64,000 nucleotides of DNA from Imbricaverruca yamaguchii (taxonomy: Eukaryota > Arthropoda > Thecostraca > Neoverrucidae): NCBI GenBank assembly GCA_034440575.1, contig JAOTOL010001348.1, positions 352,001-416,000 on the forward strand. Reading direction: 5' to 3'. Positions 33,641-46,943 of the stretch are shown in pieces; within the stretch, counting starts at the first letter, position 1; every line of letters begins with the position of its first letter. The notes beneath the pieces were generated by a model. The model was given only the letters and a program-made list of their open reading frames with translations, made no database searches and was not told where the DNA came from. A program made the position numbers and the translations under genes.

Positions 33641-34639
33641 AGAGTCAATTTGCCATGAAAGCAAGCTTACCCACCGGCAGATACAGGGGGAGCACATTGG
33701 GAACGACCGCCCTCGCACATTGCAGCCCAGCTCATCACGACTCTCGGGATAGAAAATCACCTGTGTGTGTTGGAGATCATGTCTACCTCAGAGCAACGCT
33801 GCGGTCAGGGGTGTTTGTGTATTTATAAACCTTTGAGGCGACAAGTGCCCCCCCCCCCGAAAGAAAATAATCAACATTTGTGGCTGTGGTTTTGGCATCT
33901 GTGCTTCGACGTTATGGTATGATATGCATGCAGCTGAAGTTGAAACTGAACTCCAGGGCGCGTAAATAACTATTTCTTTCAGCCGTTACATGTTCCGGTA
34001 GATAATTTTTTTAATTGGCGTCCGATTCTTATGGGGGAGGTTAGTGTCCCAACTGAAGCTGACGATTAGGTAGCCCACGTTACATTTAGGTTTTCGTTTT
34101 GCTTCTTTCCGTTTCGTCGGAAGACGACACTGCGTTTTTTCCTGCCGGGAGCTTCTCTCGTTTTCTCACCATGGGCAATTCACTACTTTTCCCATTCTAA
34201 ACGTGTTTAAGAAATTTCATCTGGTCAAAATCTTTCATCAACCTCCCTTGTTCCATCCGGTTCAGTTTTTCACCTTCGGACCCATCTCCTCCTCTGACTT
34301 CACTAAATGAAATGGGAAACAGACAACTTGTTCTTAGAATCCAACTGGGAGGTGGGATAGAAACACCAGAACTGCATGGGAGCAGCGCACAGAGAAGTTG
34401 CATAGAGGGTGATACGCGATGGCCTTAGGGCTCCGAACTTCACGTCAGTGTCTGTGTGTAAGTACTTGTCGGAAAAAAATACCACAAAGGTAACTTCATT
34501 CAATCCATCTAGCAAAGAATCAATAGATCGAACATTTCCTCAATGGATTAAGCATCGATGTGCCCTTAACAATAGCACCCGTAGATAATCAGATAAACCT
34601 AACAAATGGATAAACAAGTCACGCGCAATTACGGGTGCA
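33641..34639. other. Unique sequence, nothing recognised
   Basis: A poly-C run lies at about 33849-33858. A minus-strand donor-like string near 33680 was considered, but no coding exon could be defined. Confidence 0.4.
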
Positions 34640-34760
34640 TGTTTCGGGTTAAGTTTCTGACCCTCGTGGGTACCGAACCCAGGACTGGCCAGTGTCTCGC
34701 CTTTTCTGTCCGACAAGCTGCCGTCCCGGCCGACTCGCCTGACTGCGCCCCTGCTGCACG
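34640..34760 (-). repeat. Possible tRNA-derived SINE fragment
   Basis: On the minus strand CCTGGGTTCGGTACCCACG forms a tRNA T-arm-like stem-loop (TGGG and CCCA around TTCGGTA) and matches a Pol III B-box. I see no convincing A-box. A truncated SINE is the likeliest explanation; chance is possible. Confidence 0.3.
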
Positions 34761-35094
34761 CGCGGCACCGGTCAAAATAGGCGCCTGTCACGAAGGCCAG
34801 CCACGCTGGGTGGCCTGCTGACCCCCATGGCGAGGGGCACGTCTCCCCTGCGGCCGCTTCTGATCTGAGTTCCCCACTCAGGTCCAGGTGTCCGAGCCCG
34901 TGTGTGCGCTGCTGGAGACAGTATCGACCAGCCCGTGCGTATATAGACACAAATCTCCCCTTCTGGCTGGACAATGTGATGGGCGGAGCTTTCGAGGTGC
35001 TTAGCATCCGACACCGGCTAATTCAGGCGATCGATGCTGGTTTGTTTATTGGTTGGTTCACAACACACTTTATGCACAGTCACGGCTAATGGCG
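34761..35094. other. Unique sequence, nothing recognised
   Basis: The overlapping open frames here show no domain. Confidence 0.35.
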
Positions 35095-35200
35095 TCGCCC
35101 ACACTGTTTCGCCGGTGGGCCGCGGGATTGGGAAATGTCCTGAGTGGCGCTAGAGTCGAACCCGGGACCTTCAGTCGATCGATGTAACCGACACAGGATG
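35095..35200 (-). repeat. Possible tRNA-derived SINE fragment
   Basis: On the minus strand GGTCCCGGGTTCGACTC is a good Pol III B-box, preceded by GATCGACTGAAGG. No A-box and no intact cloverleaf are visible. It lies about 450 bp from another B-box-like fragment in the same orientation. Confidence 0.35.
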
Positions 35201-35569
35201 AATATGTGTGTACACTGATCCAATCGACCGAACTGTCCCACGCATTAGGGGAATAATTAGGGGAATATTAAATTAAAAAAAAAAAATTCATGTGTCCCAC
35301 TAGGGGAAAATAACTGAGGGTGAAATCACGAAGCAACATTGCAATAGGCGCAAGTTCGGGAGGATCTAAAAACTTTATCTTCGGGTGAATGTCACAAGCA
35401 TTACTAAAAAACACAAAAAAACAATTGTTGTCGGGGTGCTCCAAGTCATGGTTCAAGATCATGAAAGGTTCCGTACACGCATCGATGCGAACTCGAGGCT
35501 ATGACACGGTTGCGCCCTCAGGCAGATCAGGTCATTTGACCACCCGGTCACACCACGAGTGAATAGCTT
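35201..35569. other. Unique sequence
   Basis: An A-rich run lies near 35274-35286. Nothing else is recognised. Confidence 0.35.
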
Positions 35570-36495
35570 TAACACGTGCCCTGGAGGGCCTCTGAAAATT
35601 ACGCGCACTGGGGAGGGGGGGAGCGGATTCCGCCCCTAAGATCTCGACTCCTAGAACAACGTAATTTACAGGGTAGGTGGATACAGTAGTGAACTCTATC
35701 GTGTGGAAATTTCATCACCTTGGCCCAATATCTTCAAGGTCAAATGAGGTAAAAATATCAAAATATTACGATTTTGCGTGGTTTGGCTTGTCATTGTTAT
35801 GGATCGCTGTGATTGTGTTTAAATACTCCAAAATGTGTATCAGTGATGTTTTGGGCATTGCTAATGATGCAATATAAACGCTAGACCTGGGATTTGACTT
35901 CAGGTCACCTATATAGCAGCACTTTATCAAGTCATTACCTGCTCCAGTTACCGGAACCGGGCTGCCCACCCGACTGCTCCGGTGGGCGGCTCGGCGCAAT
36001 CGGCTTCGCAAAGAAAGGAGTGAAATATGTGAATAAAGTATGGAAATGCTTAGGTACACAATGACAAACAGTAGTTTTCAGAATGTGTAGGGAGTAACAT
36101 GCACAGTGGCATCAATCGCATGAGTCATTTGCATTTGTGACGACATTCCAGTTGACCAAGTTTGGTTCCATTAACCTGTCATGAACTAGACCTGACTTGA
36201 CCTCGGTGACCTAACATTATTTTGAAACTACATAGCATAACAATATACATTAAGCAAGACGCTAAAGTTGCCAAGAACACTTCCTTTTTGCCAATAGACG
36301 TAAATGCTATCAGCGCCGATTTTTGTCGTCTGGCGCTGCAAATGCATTTTACTTTAACGGCCCCTAATTCTACAAATTTTCGGCAGATTTCCGTTTTTCT
36401 CACTTTAAACAACGCGCCTGCCATTTGTAAGCAGGTACGCAAATAATGGCGTACGTCAGCGTGTAAGACCGGGAGTTATGTACGAAAAATCTGAG
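35570..36495 (+). mobile_element. Unnamed interspersed repeat, copy 2
   Basis: Diverged direct copy of 20030-20945 with the same order of landmarks: GAGGGCCTCT, TAAGATCTCG, ATTGTTATGGATCGCTG, GTTACCGGAACCGGG, CTTGACCTCGGTG, AAGAACACTTCCTTTT, GCCGATTTTTGTC and TACGAAAAA. Two such copies 15 kb apart show a dispersed family. No coding capacity or terminal repeats recognised. Confidence 0.7.
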
Positions 36496-36792
36496 GGGTG
36501 GGCGGATTTCCCCCCCCCCCTCCAGAGCGCCTGCTAAGCCGCTTAGAGTTATTACTTAGATCCATTGGGCGCTGATTTTCCAGTCTATTTCAGGAATCAT
36601 TTGCAATCCGAGCCTAGTTTGGACGAGCTAACTGGTGGCATTCGTGTTGCCTTTTGTACTTTTGGTCGTGACCAACCACTAACGGTCGAGTCGTACTACG
36701 GAGTGTCCTCGCAACGGAGCGTTTCCGACACAAAGGAAGGCACTCCCTCCCCCCCCCCCTCTCTCGTCCCTGTCGTGCCACACCTTCGGACG
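36496..36792. other. Unique sequence with poly-C runs
   Basis: Runs of C occur at about 36511-36521 and 36750-36759. No gene recognised. Confidence 0.4.
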
Positions 36793-38578
36793 TACGCGCA
36801 GCTAGCTACCTGTCGGCTCCCGTACTAGCCGAGGGTGTGCAGATGTCGCGCGCAGCTCGCTACCTGTCGGCTCCCGTACTAGCCGAGAGTGTGCAGATGT
36901 CGCGCGCAGCTCGCTACCTGTCGGCTCCCGTACTAGCCGAGGGTGTGCAGATGTCGCGCGCAGCTCGCTACCTGTCGGCTCCCGTACTAGCCGAGGGTGT
37001 GCAGATGTCGCGCGCAGCTCGCTACCTGTCGACTCCCGTACTAGCCGAGGTGTGCAGATGTCGCGCGCAGCTCGCTACCTGTCGGCTCCCGTACTAGCCG
37101 AGGGTGTGCAGATGTCGCGCGCAGCTCGCTACCTGTCGGCTCCCGTACTAGCCGAGAGTGTGCAGATGTCGCGCGCAGCTCGCTACCTGTCGGCTCCCGT
37201 ACTAGCCGAGGGTGTGCAGATGTCGCGCGCAGCTCGCTACCTGTCGACTCCCGTACTGGCCGAGGGTGTGCAGATGTCGCGCGCAGCTCGCTAGCTGTCG
37301 GCTCCCGTACTAGCCGAGGGTGTGCAGATGTCGCGCGCAGCTCGCTACCTGTCGACTCCCGTACTAGCCGAGTGTGCAGATGTCGCGCGCAGCTCGCTAC
37401 CTGTCGGCTCCCGTACTGGCCGAGGGTGTGCAGATGTCGCGCGCAGCTCGCTACCTGTCGGCTCCCGTACTAGCCGAGGGTGTGCAGATGTCGCGCGCAG
37501 CTCGCTACCTGTCGGCTCCCGTACTGGCTGAGAGTGTGCAGATGTCGCGCGCAGCTCGCTAGCTGTCGGCTCCCGTACTAGCCGAGGGTGTGCAGATGTC
37601 GCGCGCAGCTCGCTACCTGTCGGCTCCCGTGCTTGCCGAGGGTGTGCAGATGTCGCGCGCAGCTCGCTACCTGTCGGCTCCCGTACTGGCCGATAGTGTG
37701 CAGATGTCGCGCGCAGCTCGCTACCTGTCGGCTCCCGTACTAGCCGAGGGTGTGCAGATGTCGCGCGCAGCTCGCTACCTGTCGACTCCCGTACTAGCCG
37801 AGGGTGTGCAGATGTCGCGCGCAGCTCGCTACCTGTCGGCTCCCGTACTGGCCGAGGGTGTGCAGATGTCGCGCGCAGCTCGCTACCTGTCGACTCCCGT
37901 ACTAGCCGAGGGTGTGCAGATGTCGCGCGCAGCTCGCTACCTGTCGGCTCCCGTACTAGCCGAGGGTGTGCAGATGTCGCGCGCAGCTCGCTACCTGTCG
38001 GCTCCCGTACTGGCCGAGGGTGTGCAGATGTCGCGCGCAGCTCGCTACCTGTCGACTCCCGTACTAGCCGAGGGTGTGCAGATGTCGCGCGCAGCTCGCT
38101 ACCTGTCGGCTCCCGTACTAGCCGAGAGTGTGCAGATGTCGCGCGCAGCTCGCTACCTGTCGGCTCCCGTACTAGCCGAGGGTGTGCAGATGTCGCGCGC
38201 AGCTCGCTACCTGTCGGCTCCCGTACTAGCCGAGGGTGTGCAGATGTCGCGCGCAGCTCGCTACCTGTCGACTCCCGTACTAGCCGAGGGTGTGCAGATG
38301 TCGCGCGCAGCTCGCTACCTGTCGGCTCCCGTACTAGCCGAGGGTGTGCAGATGTCGCGCGCAGCTCGCTACCTGTCGGCTCCCGTACTGGCCGAGTGTG
38401 CAGATGTCGCGCGCAGCTCGCTACCTGTCGACTCCCGTACTGGCTGAGAGTGTGCAGATGTCGCGCGCAGCTCGCTAGCTGTCGGCTCCCGTACTAGCCG
38501 AGGGTGTGCAGATGTCGCGCGCAGCTCGCTACCTGTCGACTCCCGTACTAGCCGAGGGTGTGCAGATGTCGCGCGCAG
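36793..38578. repeat. 54-bp minisatellite, about 33 copies
   Basis: Unit parts: ATGTCGCGCGCAGCTCGCTA, CCTGTCGGCTCCCGTACTAG and CCGAGGGTGTGCAG. The unit length is a multiple of three and each unit has its own ATG, so a frame MSRAARYLSAPVLAEGVQ repeats for up to 285 codons (37590-38447). One- and two-base deletions (GAGGTG, GAGTG) and TAG-creating CGCTAGCTG variants break the frame elsewhere, which argues against protein selection. GTCGAC/GTCGGC, AGCC/GGCC and GAGAG/GAGGG variants are interspersed in mixed order. Confidence 0.97.
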
Positions 38579-38899
38579 TTCTGCGTCAGCACGACCTGAT
38601 CTCGGTCATCACGTGATCCTCAGAGAAACACAGCCAGCCAAGTGCACTGTTTTAATGCAGCCAACACCTCCAGCGTCCGCACACGGAAACTCCAACGCCA
38701 CATAACAACAACACAAGCGCTAGGCAGGCCCAGCCCCCACAGCACCACCGCCGACCACCCTGCGAATCCTGCAACACCCTGTGGTCCGACTAAGTTCATC
38801 ATCATCTTATCGGCGCCGCTAGGCTCAGCAAACCAGCATGACAACCGCACATAGAGACACCCCCGGAACATAAAACAGCAGGTGGCGCAGAGAAGGGAC
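38579..38899. other. Unique sequence, nothing recognised
   Basis: Mixed composition; CACAACACAAGC-type low complexity near 38700. No supported feature. Confidence 0.35.
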
Positions 38900-39030
38900 T
38901 CAGGCGGACGTGCTGGCGACGTCCTGGCGTCCTGGCGTCCTGGCGACTCAGGCGGACGTCCTGGCGCGTGGCGACTCAGGCGGACGTGCTGGCGTCCTGG
39001 CGACTCAGGCGGACGTCCTGGCGCGTGGCG
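38900..39030. repeat. GGCGGACGTCCTGGCG tandem repeat
   Basis: About four irregular units built from GACTCAGGCGGACGT and CCTGGCGCGTGGC. Confidence 0.85.
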
Positions 39031-39125
39031 CATGGCAGCAGCACGGCGAAGCCAGGTCTCTGTGCCATCAAGCTGTCTCCTCGTGAACCACAAACCAGCG
39101 CGGTGTGAGCTGTGCGTCTGTAAAC

Positions 39126-39264
39126 TGAGAGTCACGTCCCAAAATACAGCGCCAAAGAGTCACGTCCCTAAATGCAGAGTCAACGGATCACATCCCTAAA
39201 TACAGAGCCAACGGATCACGTCCCTAAATACAGAGCCAACGGGTCACATCCCTAAATACAGATC
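39126..39264. repeat. 28-bp minisatellite, five copies
   Basis: Unit parts: AGTCACGTCCCTAAATACAG and AGCCAACG. The first copies are more diverged. Confidence 0.9.
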
Positions 39265-40527
39265 CAAAGCGTCATGTGACGTGAAAATGCCTTCCAGAAA
39301 ACCAAGGCAGAAGCGACTCGGCGGTCGACGAAATGTGCACACAAAGCCTATCGCAGGCGACATCATCAGCAATTGTACGGCAACCCCGCCCAGCCAATCC
39401 TCAACCAGAGAAGCACATAGGACGTCAGCTGGCGCCAAAACAAAGCCAGCAGCTCCTTGAGCGGGCAGGTCACACCGACCGCCGTCACACTTCACAGGAA
39501 AAGCTGCACACGCGCACAGCAGTCTCTTCAACGCAGGCCAGCTATCGTCAGTCCTACAGCCATCACACCACATCCCACCCCCACCGCTAGTCTGTGAACT
39601 CGTCTGCCCTCTGTGCCTATGCTCGCCTGTTGTCTGTCCGTATGTGACTATCAAAGCTAAACAATCAAATTTCTCATCAGATCCGTGAGAGCCTGACCAT
39701 AGACTCGCGAGCCCGTTAAGCATGTGACTCGCAGTATTGCAATCAAAACACGCTTAATAGACTGAGACAACTATAGATGCTTGGTTGACAGACGTCTAAT
39801 AATGCCTACATTTGTGCACTTTTCTGTTCACAATTGGGATAATTTCCGTCGAAAATTGAATTTTTCAGCCAAGTTAGAAGTGGCACGTTTGTTGGAATGC
39901 CATCAGGCTCAGAAGGACATGTCTAATTGAGTATCACCGACCTAATGTTGCGACAATGGAAGGCATTTGTGACACGACAGCGCACATACGTACACAGTCC
40001 ACGTGGTAGGCTTGCCAACTAATATTAACCTTTCACCAGGCTAACATTGGAACACATCTCCACAATGTCTCCAGCCGGCAATGAAAGCAAGCAAAACAAA
40101 TAATCCACAAATGAGTGCTTCACGCTGATGTAAACAAAACTACTCAGCGTGACACACCGCGTGTCCAGGTCTAACGTTTCGGTGAAATCGAGCGGAAACT
40201 AATCGACCCCCCCTCCCTCCTGCTCCAATCGCTTGCCACGTGGTCGTACCGTCGACGCCTGTGTCCCCGAGCCCGGCCACCATGTATAGCCAACGGTATA
40301 TCATGCTCAGCGCAGCGATACACAATGGCAAACACTAAACCCAGGGCGGCAACGGCCCGCCCACCAAAACCCAGCCAACACAGATCTCCACACGCCGGCA
40401 CTGCCCAACTGTCACATGGACGTCCGTCAACACCCGTAACGCCCCCATGACGTCATCACTGCGGATGACGTCACGGGCAGGTGGCAGCGGACGGCGACCC
40501 GAGGCCTCAAGCTGGCGGCGGCCGCAA
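39265..40527. other. Unique sequence, no gene seen
   Basis: Overlapping open frames around 39300-39720 on both strands show no recognisable domain and no splice-bounded exon. Confidence 0.35.
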
Positions 40528-40683
40528 ATACATATATACCACTGATGACACCGCTGACGAGAGGATGCCTCTCAAAGCGTGGCGACAATACTGGCGCCAA
40601 TACATATATACCACTGATGACACCGCTGACGAGAGGATGCCTCTCAAAGCGTGGCGACAATACTGGCGCAAATACGCTGCGGC
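40528..40683. repeat. 78-bp tandem duplication
   Basis: Two near-identical copies of a segment beginning AATACATATATACCACTGAT and ending GACAATACTGGCG. Confidence 0.9.
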
Positions 40684-40734
40684 ACGCCTGGGCGGCCGAC
40701 GCCCGCTGCGGAAGCGCTCTGGCTGACTACACTG

Positions 40735-41250
40735 CCGTCTGCAGTGTTCGGTCCACGCGCGCAAATCCCGCGCCACAGCCGCCAATCGGGTGACAACACT
40801 GCCGTCTGAAGTGTTCGGTTCACGCGCGCAAATACCGCGCCACAGCCGCCAATCTATCTCTGTCTATGTACAGACACTCGGCGAGCAAACTGCTTGGTGC
40901 GCAAATCTCGCACCACAGCCGCCAATCTATCTCTGTCTATGTACAGACGCTCGGCGAGCAAACGGTTTGGCGAGTAAATCTCGCGCCACAGCCGCCAATC
41001 TATCTGCCTATATAGACACTCGGCGAGCAAACGGTTTGGCGCGCAAATAATCGCGCCATAGCCGCCAATCAACCAACAATCCATGTACAGATACGCGGCG
41101 AGCAAATGGTTCGGCGCGCAAATATGGCGCCACAGCCGCCAATTTATCTGTCTATGTACGGACGCTCGGCACGCAAATATCGCGCCACAGCCGCCAATTT
41201 ATCTGTCTATGTACGGACGCTCGGCGAGCAAACTGCTTGGCGCGCAAATG
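40735..41250. repeat. Minisatellite, unit about 60-70 bp, with E2F-like GGCGCGCAAAT core
   Basis: About eight units: GCGCCACAGCCGCCAATCTA, TCTCTGTCTATGTACAGACG and CTCGGCGAGCAAACGG followed by TTTGGCGCGCAAAT. The last part matches the E2F consensus TTTSSCGC in several units (for example near 41034 and 41241). The first two units are shorter and differ (CTGCCGTCT, GTGTTCGG). Confidence 0.9.
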
Positions 41251-41950
41251 GCCATCCACCGTACAAATATAGATGGATGTCAATTGGCAGCGTTTGTGGT
41301 GTACCACCGATGACAACAGGGGTGCGCACGAGTCGGTGATAAGACTGGACTAGGCCGCATCCGAGCTGGCACAGCTTGTTGGTACGCTGTCGTCGCATTC
41401 TGCCATTACATTACACATAGATGCTTGACGACAAACGCACTGAAAGCTAGTTAACACACTTAGTTGGCTTGCTATGGCTTCGAATGCCCCACTTCGCACT
41501 TGTCAAGAAAGCAATGCATGCTTGGTTGAAACGTGAACGACAAATGGCATGGTTCAGTTCGCTTGTCACCATCGATGTTCAAATAATTCGGTATCCACCA
41601 ATTGTACCACGCACCGCCTAGACTATTCAAATGCATTTTTTTGTGCATTTGTCCAGCCTAGCTCCAACCTAGCTGCATAGCTGCCTAGGTCATAAACGCT
41701 AGTCGCCTTGGTAGTCAATTGGGAAATGCGTCACAGCAAGCCATACGGATAAAAGATGCTTTCAAGGCATGCCTAAAATGTACCAGGTTTGCACAAAAAG
41801 GTGCTGACAAACATACACCAAAAATACTCGGGAATAAGCAGAAGCCGTCACCGATGAAGCTCAACAACATGGACTCAGTTCATCCATAGGTGGTGACTTA
41901 AATTCGCCACGACCAATACCCGATAGTGGACGATAAACGTGGCAGCAGAG
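41251..41950. other. Unique sequence, nothing recognised
   Basis: AT-rich DNA without supported features. Confidence 0.4.
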
Positions 41951-42032
41951 GAGCTACCGCATATATAGAGCAGCCATTGCATATACAGATCAGCCATTGC
42001 ATATACAGAGCAGCCACCGCATATACAGTTCA
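41951..42032. repeat. 20- to 21-bp tandem repeat, four copies
   Basis: Unit GCATATACAGAGCAGCCATT with CACC variants. Confidence 0.9.
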
Positions 42033-43611
42033 AAACAGTGTACAAAAACGGCCGACTCCTCCAAATTGTATCGCAGCACGGCTCGAAACTCGCCGATCGT
42101 CTCAGCGGCGGCAGAACGCTCGGATACATTCCGGCAGTGGTGGCAAGTCAAAGTGGAATTTTATCTCACCCCATTCTAAAACTACGCCAATTTTGACCGG
42201 ATTCAACATGAAAAGCATGCCAACAGTGTCTATATCCGCAGAATATTAACTATTATCGTAGCCGTATTGTACTCCAATAGCCGACATCGATTAGCAGATG
42301 TCACATCAGAAACATTCTCCTTCATCTCTACCCTCCCCAGTATTTGCTTCTTTCCAAACCTGTACATATGTGGCTTCCGAGATGGAGAAAAAGTCAGGAT
42401 TGCACACAGTATGTTCGTATGAGCTCGGTGTCATTCAGCAAGTCCCAGTCAAGCTTCAATAAGATTTGATACTTCTTATGAAGCTCATGGCAGAGGAGGT
42501 AGTCTGTAGAATGCATCACGTATTGGGACGATCCATGCTATTCGGAAAAAATGTGCTCGTGCTTAGAAAGTTTTTAGCACACGTCGTATTATACCTGGCG
42601 GGGCTGAATTTCCTTCCATGGTGTAGCAGTAAAATGTGAAGTACCGAACTGCCTGTGGTCAGAGAGGTAGGCCCGACAATTGTAGGTGATGCGGCTTTTG
42701 TGGAAATGTGAAGCCTCAAAAGTGACGAGCTAAACCTCTCGCCGAAGGGTCATTGTGGCACGACTCACTTAGGATACACTATTACAATTGCTGATGCCAT
42801 ATTTCACATGGCAGGTCCCACGCGCCAATTGATTTACAGTGGTCCATGACTCACTGGTCATTGGTACAATGTGTCACAACCAGTTGGCCATTGATCCACT
42901 TTGCTGTCCTTCCAGACAAGCACGGAATCAAAAATTTGTCACAAACTGTCCTTTCCTTTCTTCCAATCCTTTCTCCGCCAGACGTGAAACCAGCAGCGTT
43001 GGGCACCTACTATTCACGTGCGGGTATGTTTTATAACAGCAAGGAGCAGACTTGAAACACTGAGATGTGTGTGAAAGATACCGGAAACCGATATTAAGCC
43101 ATTGGAGCATTGGTTGGTAATCTGAAGTTGCAGCTGCTATGTTTTGTCATACGCTTACAACCTTTGAGAGCTGTTCAATTCGTAATAGACATCCTTTAGC
43201 CTTCAATCTGGAAAATAACGCTGGTAAAAATAACTACCCTGCTCCCCATACATAACGATTGCTTACATTGTGAAATGCAGCCTAAAATAACGGGGCATAT
43301 GTGGATAATATCTACCCACTGCTTGACTTGAAATTTGTATACAGGAGATTCATGATGAGTTCGGAAAACTCACTGAAATTGTTCCATTATGGTAGCTACT
43401 TATCAGACATGCAAACAGGCAATGGCCTCACAACTAGACGAGTAATAAATAACGGTAAAAAACGCAATGATTGTGCCTTAATAGCCAAGTTCGTTGCCTT
43501 TATGTAGTTAACATGAGTTAAGATCTTGCAGTTCATTGACGTACCATGCTTTCTTATGGCGACAATGAGGGACATGAAGCAGCGAGCTGTTGTGATGCGA
43601 AGTGGTGCCAA
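42033..43611. other. Unique sequence, no gene seen
   Basis: AT-rich DNA with several short open frames and no recognisable domain. Confidence 0.4.
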
Positions 43612-43826
43612 GGGAGTTCAGTGTTGCGAAGTGCCTTGGTAGGTGTTGAATGTTCCGAAATGGCGTGGCACGTGTTGAATGTTCCGAAATGACGCAGCAA
43701 GTGCTGGATGTTCAGAAGTGACGTGGCACGTGCTGGGTGTTCAGAAGTGACGTGACATGTGTTGGATGTTCAGAAGTGACGTGGCACGTGCTGGGTGTTC
43801 AGAAGTGACGTGGCACGTACTGAATG
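43612..43826. repeat. 28- to 29-bp minisatellite with CRE- and E-box-like cores
   Basis: About eight copies of GAAGTGACGTGGCACGTGCT and GGGTGTTCA. The right-hand copies contain TGACGTGG (CRE half-site type) followed by GCACGTGC (E-box palindrome). Left copies are diverged (GAAATGGCGTGG). Confidence 0.92.
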
Positions 43827-44956
43827 CACGCAGGTGCACTGGCTGTACCAATGATTATTGTATTGCCGGATTGGAGTGGGTATTCCAGGGCCTCGAAAAA
43901 CGGACAGGACGCTGTGACGATAGCTATAATTTGTGTTCAAGTTCCACACGATTTGATAAGCTGGTGTGACACCAGGTGGTCAGAGTAAAGCTTTTTGTTG
44001 GCCTGGTGTTAAGCGAAAGCTTTGACGACTTTCATAACAAAATCCTATCTTTTTGTATGCGTAGGAGGCAACATGAGCGATGACATTTGCTTAAAGTATT
44101 CACGGTGACAGAGGCAACGACAGGATTGCGTCAAGGAATGAGTCGAGAGCCCAGGTAGGAACTCATTAGATGTGTCACGTACCCTCGGGTGAACCCGGTT
44201 CGACAAAGTGCATCTCCCTTTATATAATGTTCGAATACAATGATTGTAAAACCAGGGAGTAGATGCTTAAATTGCGAACAAGGGCACTTGTGCACAAATG
44301 GAAGGCAAACAAACTTTGTCGCCACATACAGGCATCGTTTCGGTTGGGTTAATTTCCAACCAGCGAGAAGCAACGAAACAAATGCTTAATTTCGATGACG
44401 AATCGCTGGTGTGTTTTTACAGCTTGAACCGTGAATATTCTGCTCAGCCCACCCAACATCAGGCCGAGGTAGCGCTGCTATTCGTAAGCCACCATCGCAG
44501 TGCAGTATTCCAAACATCAGATGATACAGTCTCTCCAATAGCCCGGACCAGGTGGCCACCTGCACCTATCCACTGAGACTGAAACACTGCCCCAGCCTGG
44601 TCGGATCATGAATGATAAGAAAGTTATCCGTTGAATGAAAGCACCCTAGCATGGCAACATGGAACAAGAGGGTGAATTGCCCGCAAGTGGACATACAGCT
44701 CGACCCACACACACTTCACCTGGACAGCCAACTACAAATGGCACTGCGAGCGAATCCAACAGCACGCGACTAGACTGCAGACTCTTGCATGGCTTGCTAA
44801 GGCCTATCAAACATTTAGGTATCGTCAGCAGCGGCAGACCATCGAACAGCGCCAGCCAACACGAGCACAGCTCGCTCGGCCACCTCCGGTCAGCGCACAG
44901 CCTGGCGGCCGGTTACAAACGGCGACACAGCTGCCCAGTCAGCCGCCGGCGGCCGC
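43827..44956. other. 3' flank of the receptor gene
   Basis: Lies downstream of the receptor stop codon on the minus strand. I did not find a clear AATAAA signal on that strand. No other feature recognised. Confidence 0.35.
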
Positions 44957-45482
44957 CTACACGCCGGTCAGCGCGGCCGGCCGGCGCGTCGAGCGGCCGT
45001 CCTGCCTGGCGCGCCACTGCTGCGCCCTGTCGGCCACCTTGAGAAGCGCCAGTTGTGAGGAGGGCGCCACGTCGGCGGCGCTCAGGCTGGTCTGCACGGC
45101 GAGGAAGTGCGCCGAGCGGCGCACCGACGAGTCCACCGGCGTGTCAAGTCGGATCACCGAGCAGCAGCTGCCGCTGTGCAGCAGCTTCTGGAACCCCTGC
45201 CGGTACTTGTGGTTGAAGAAGGCGTACAGCAGCGGGTTGACGCAGCTGTTGGAGGCGCCCAGCCACTGGGCCAGCGGCATGGCCACCGGTATCAGCCGCT
45301 GCCAGCTGGCCGGCAGACGATCCATGTCGCCGAATTTCAGCAGCATCCAGATGCCGTACAGCGGCAGCCAGCTGACCGTGAACGCCACCACCACCACCAT
45401 CAGCATCTTGACCACCTTGAACTTGGAGCGCTGCTGCATCCGCTTCAGCTGGCTGTCCTTGGAGTCGCCGGGGATGTCGCGT
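44957..45482 (-). CDS. SIFamide-receptor-like GPCR, terminal exon (TM6, TM7, C-tail)
   Basis: A 526-bp exon with a C-rich acceptor ending CAG (45483-45485) and its stop at 44957-44959. It joins in phase to the upstream exon: KVSC-type split codon CG|A gives Arg, then RDIPGDSKD. Order: third intracellular loop (QQRSKFKVVKML), TM6 with FTVSWLPLY, an extracellular loop with LPASWQRL, TM7 with AQWLGASNSCVNPLLYAFF (the NPxxY motif as NPLLY), helix 8 and a cysteine pair (SGSCCSV) suited to palmitoylation, then a roughly 70-residue tail. AQWLG-NSC-NP-LYAFF-KYR-GF is the SIFamide/NPFF-type signature. The receptor would bind an amidated neuropeptide at the plasma membrane. Exact ligand is inference. 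Confidence 0.75.
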
Positions 45483-45485
45483 CTG

Positions 45486-46831
<1,346 letters not shown>

Positions 46832-46943
46832 CGTGACACTTTGATCCAGATGCCGACATAGCAGGCGGTGATCAGCACCAGCGGGAACAGGTAGCCGAGC
46901 CCCAGGTTGGCCACCAGGAAGAACATCCTGCCGTCCATGTGCG

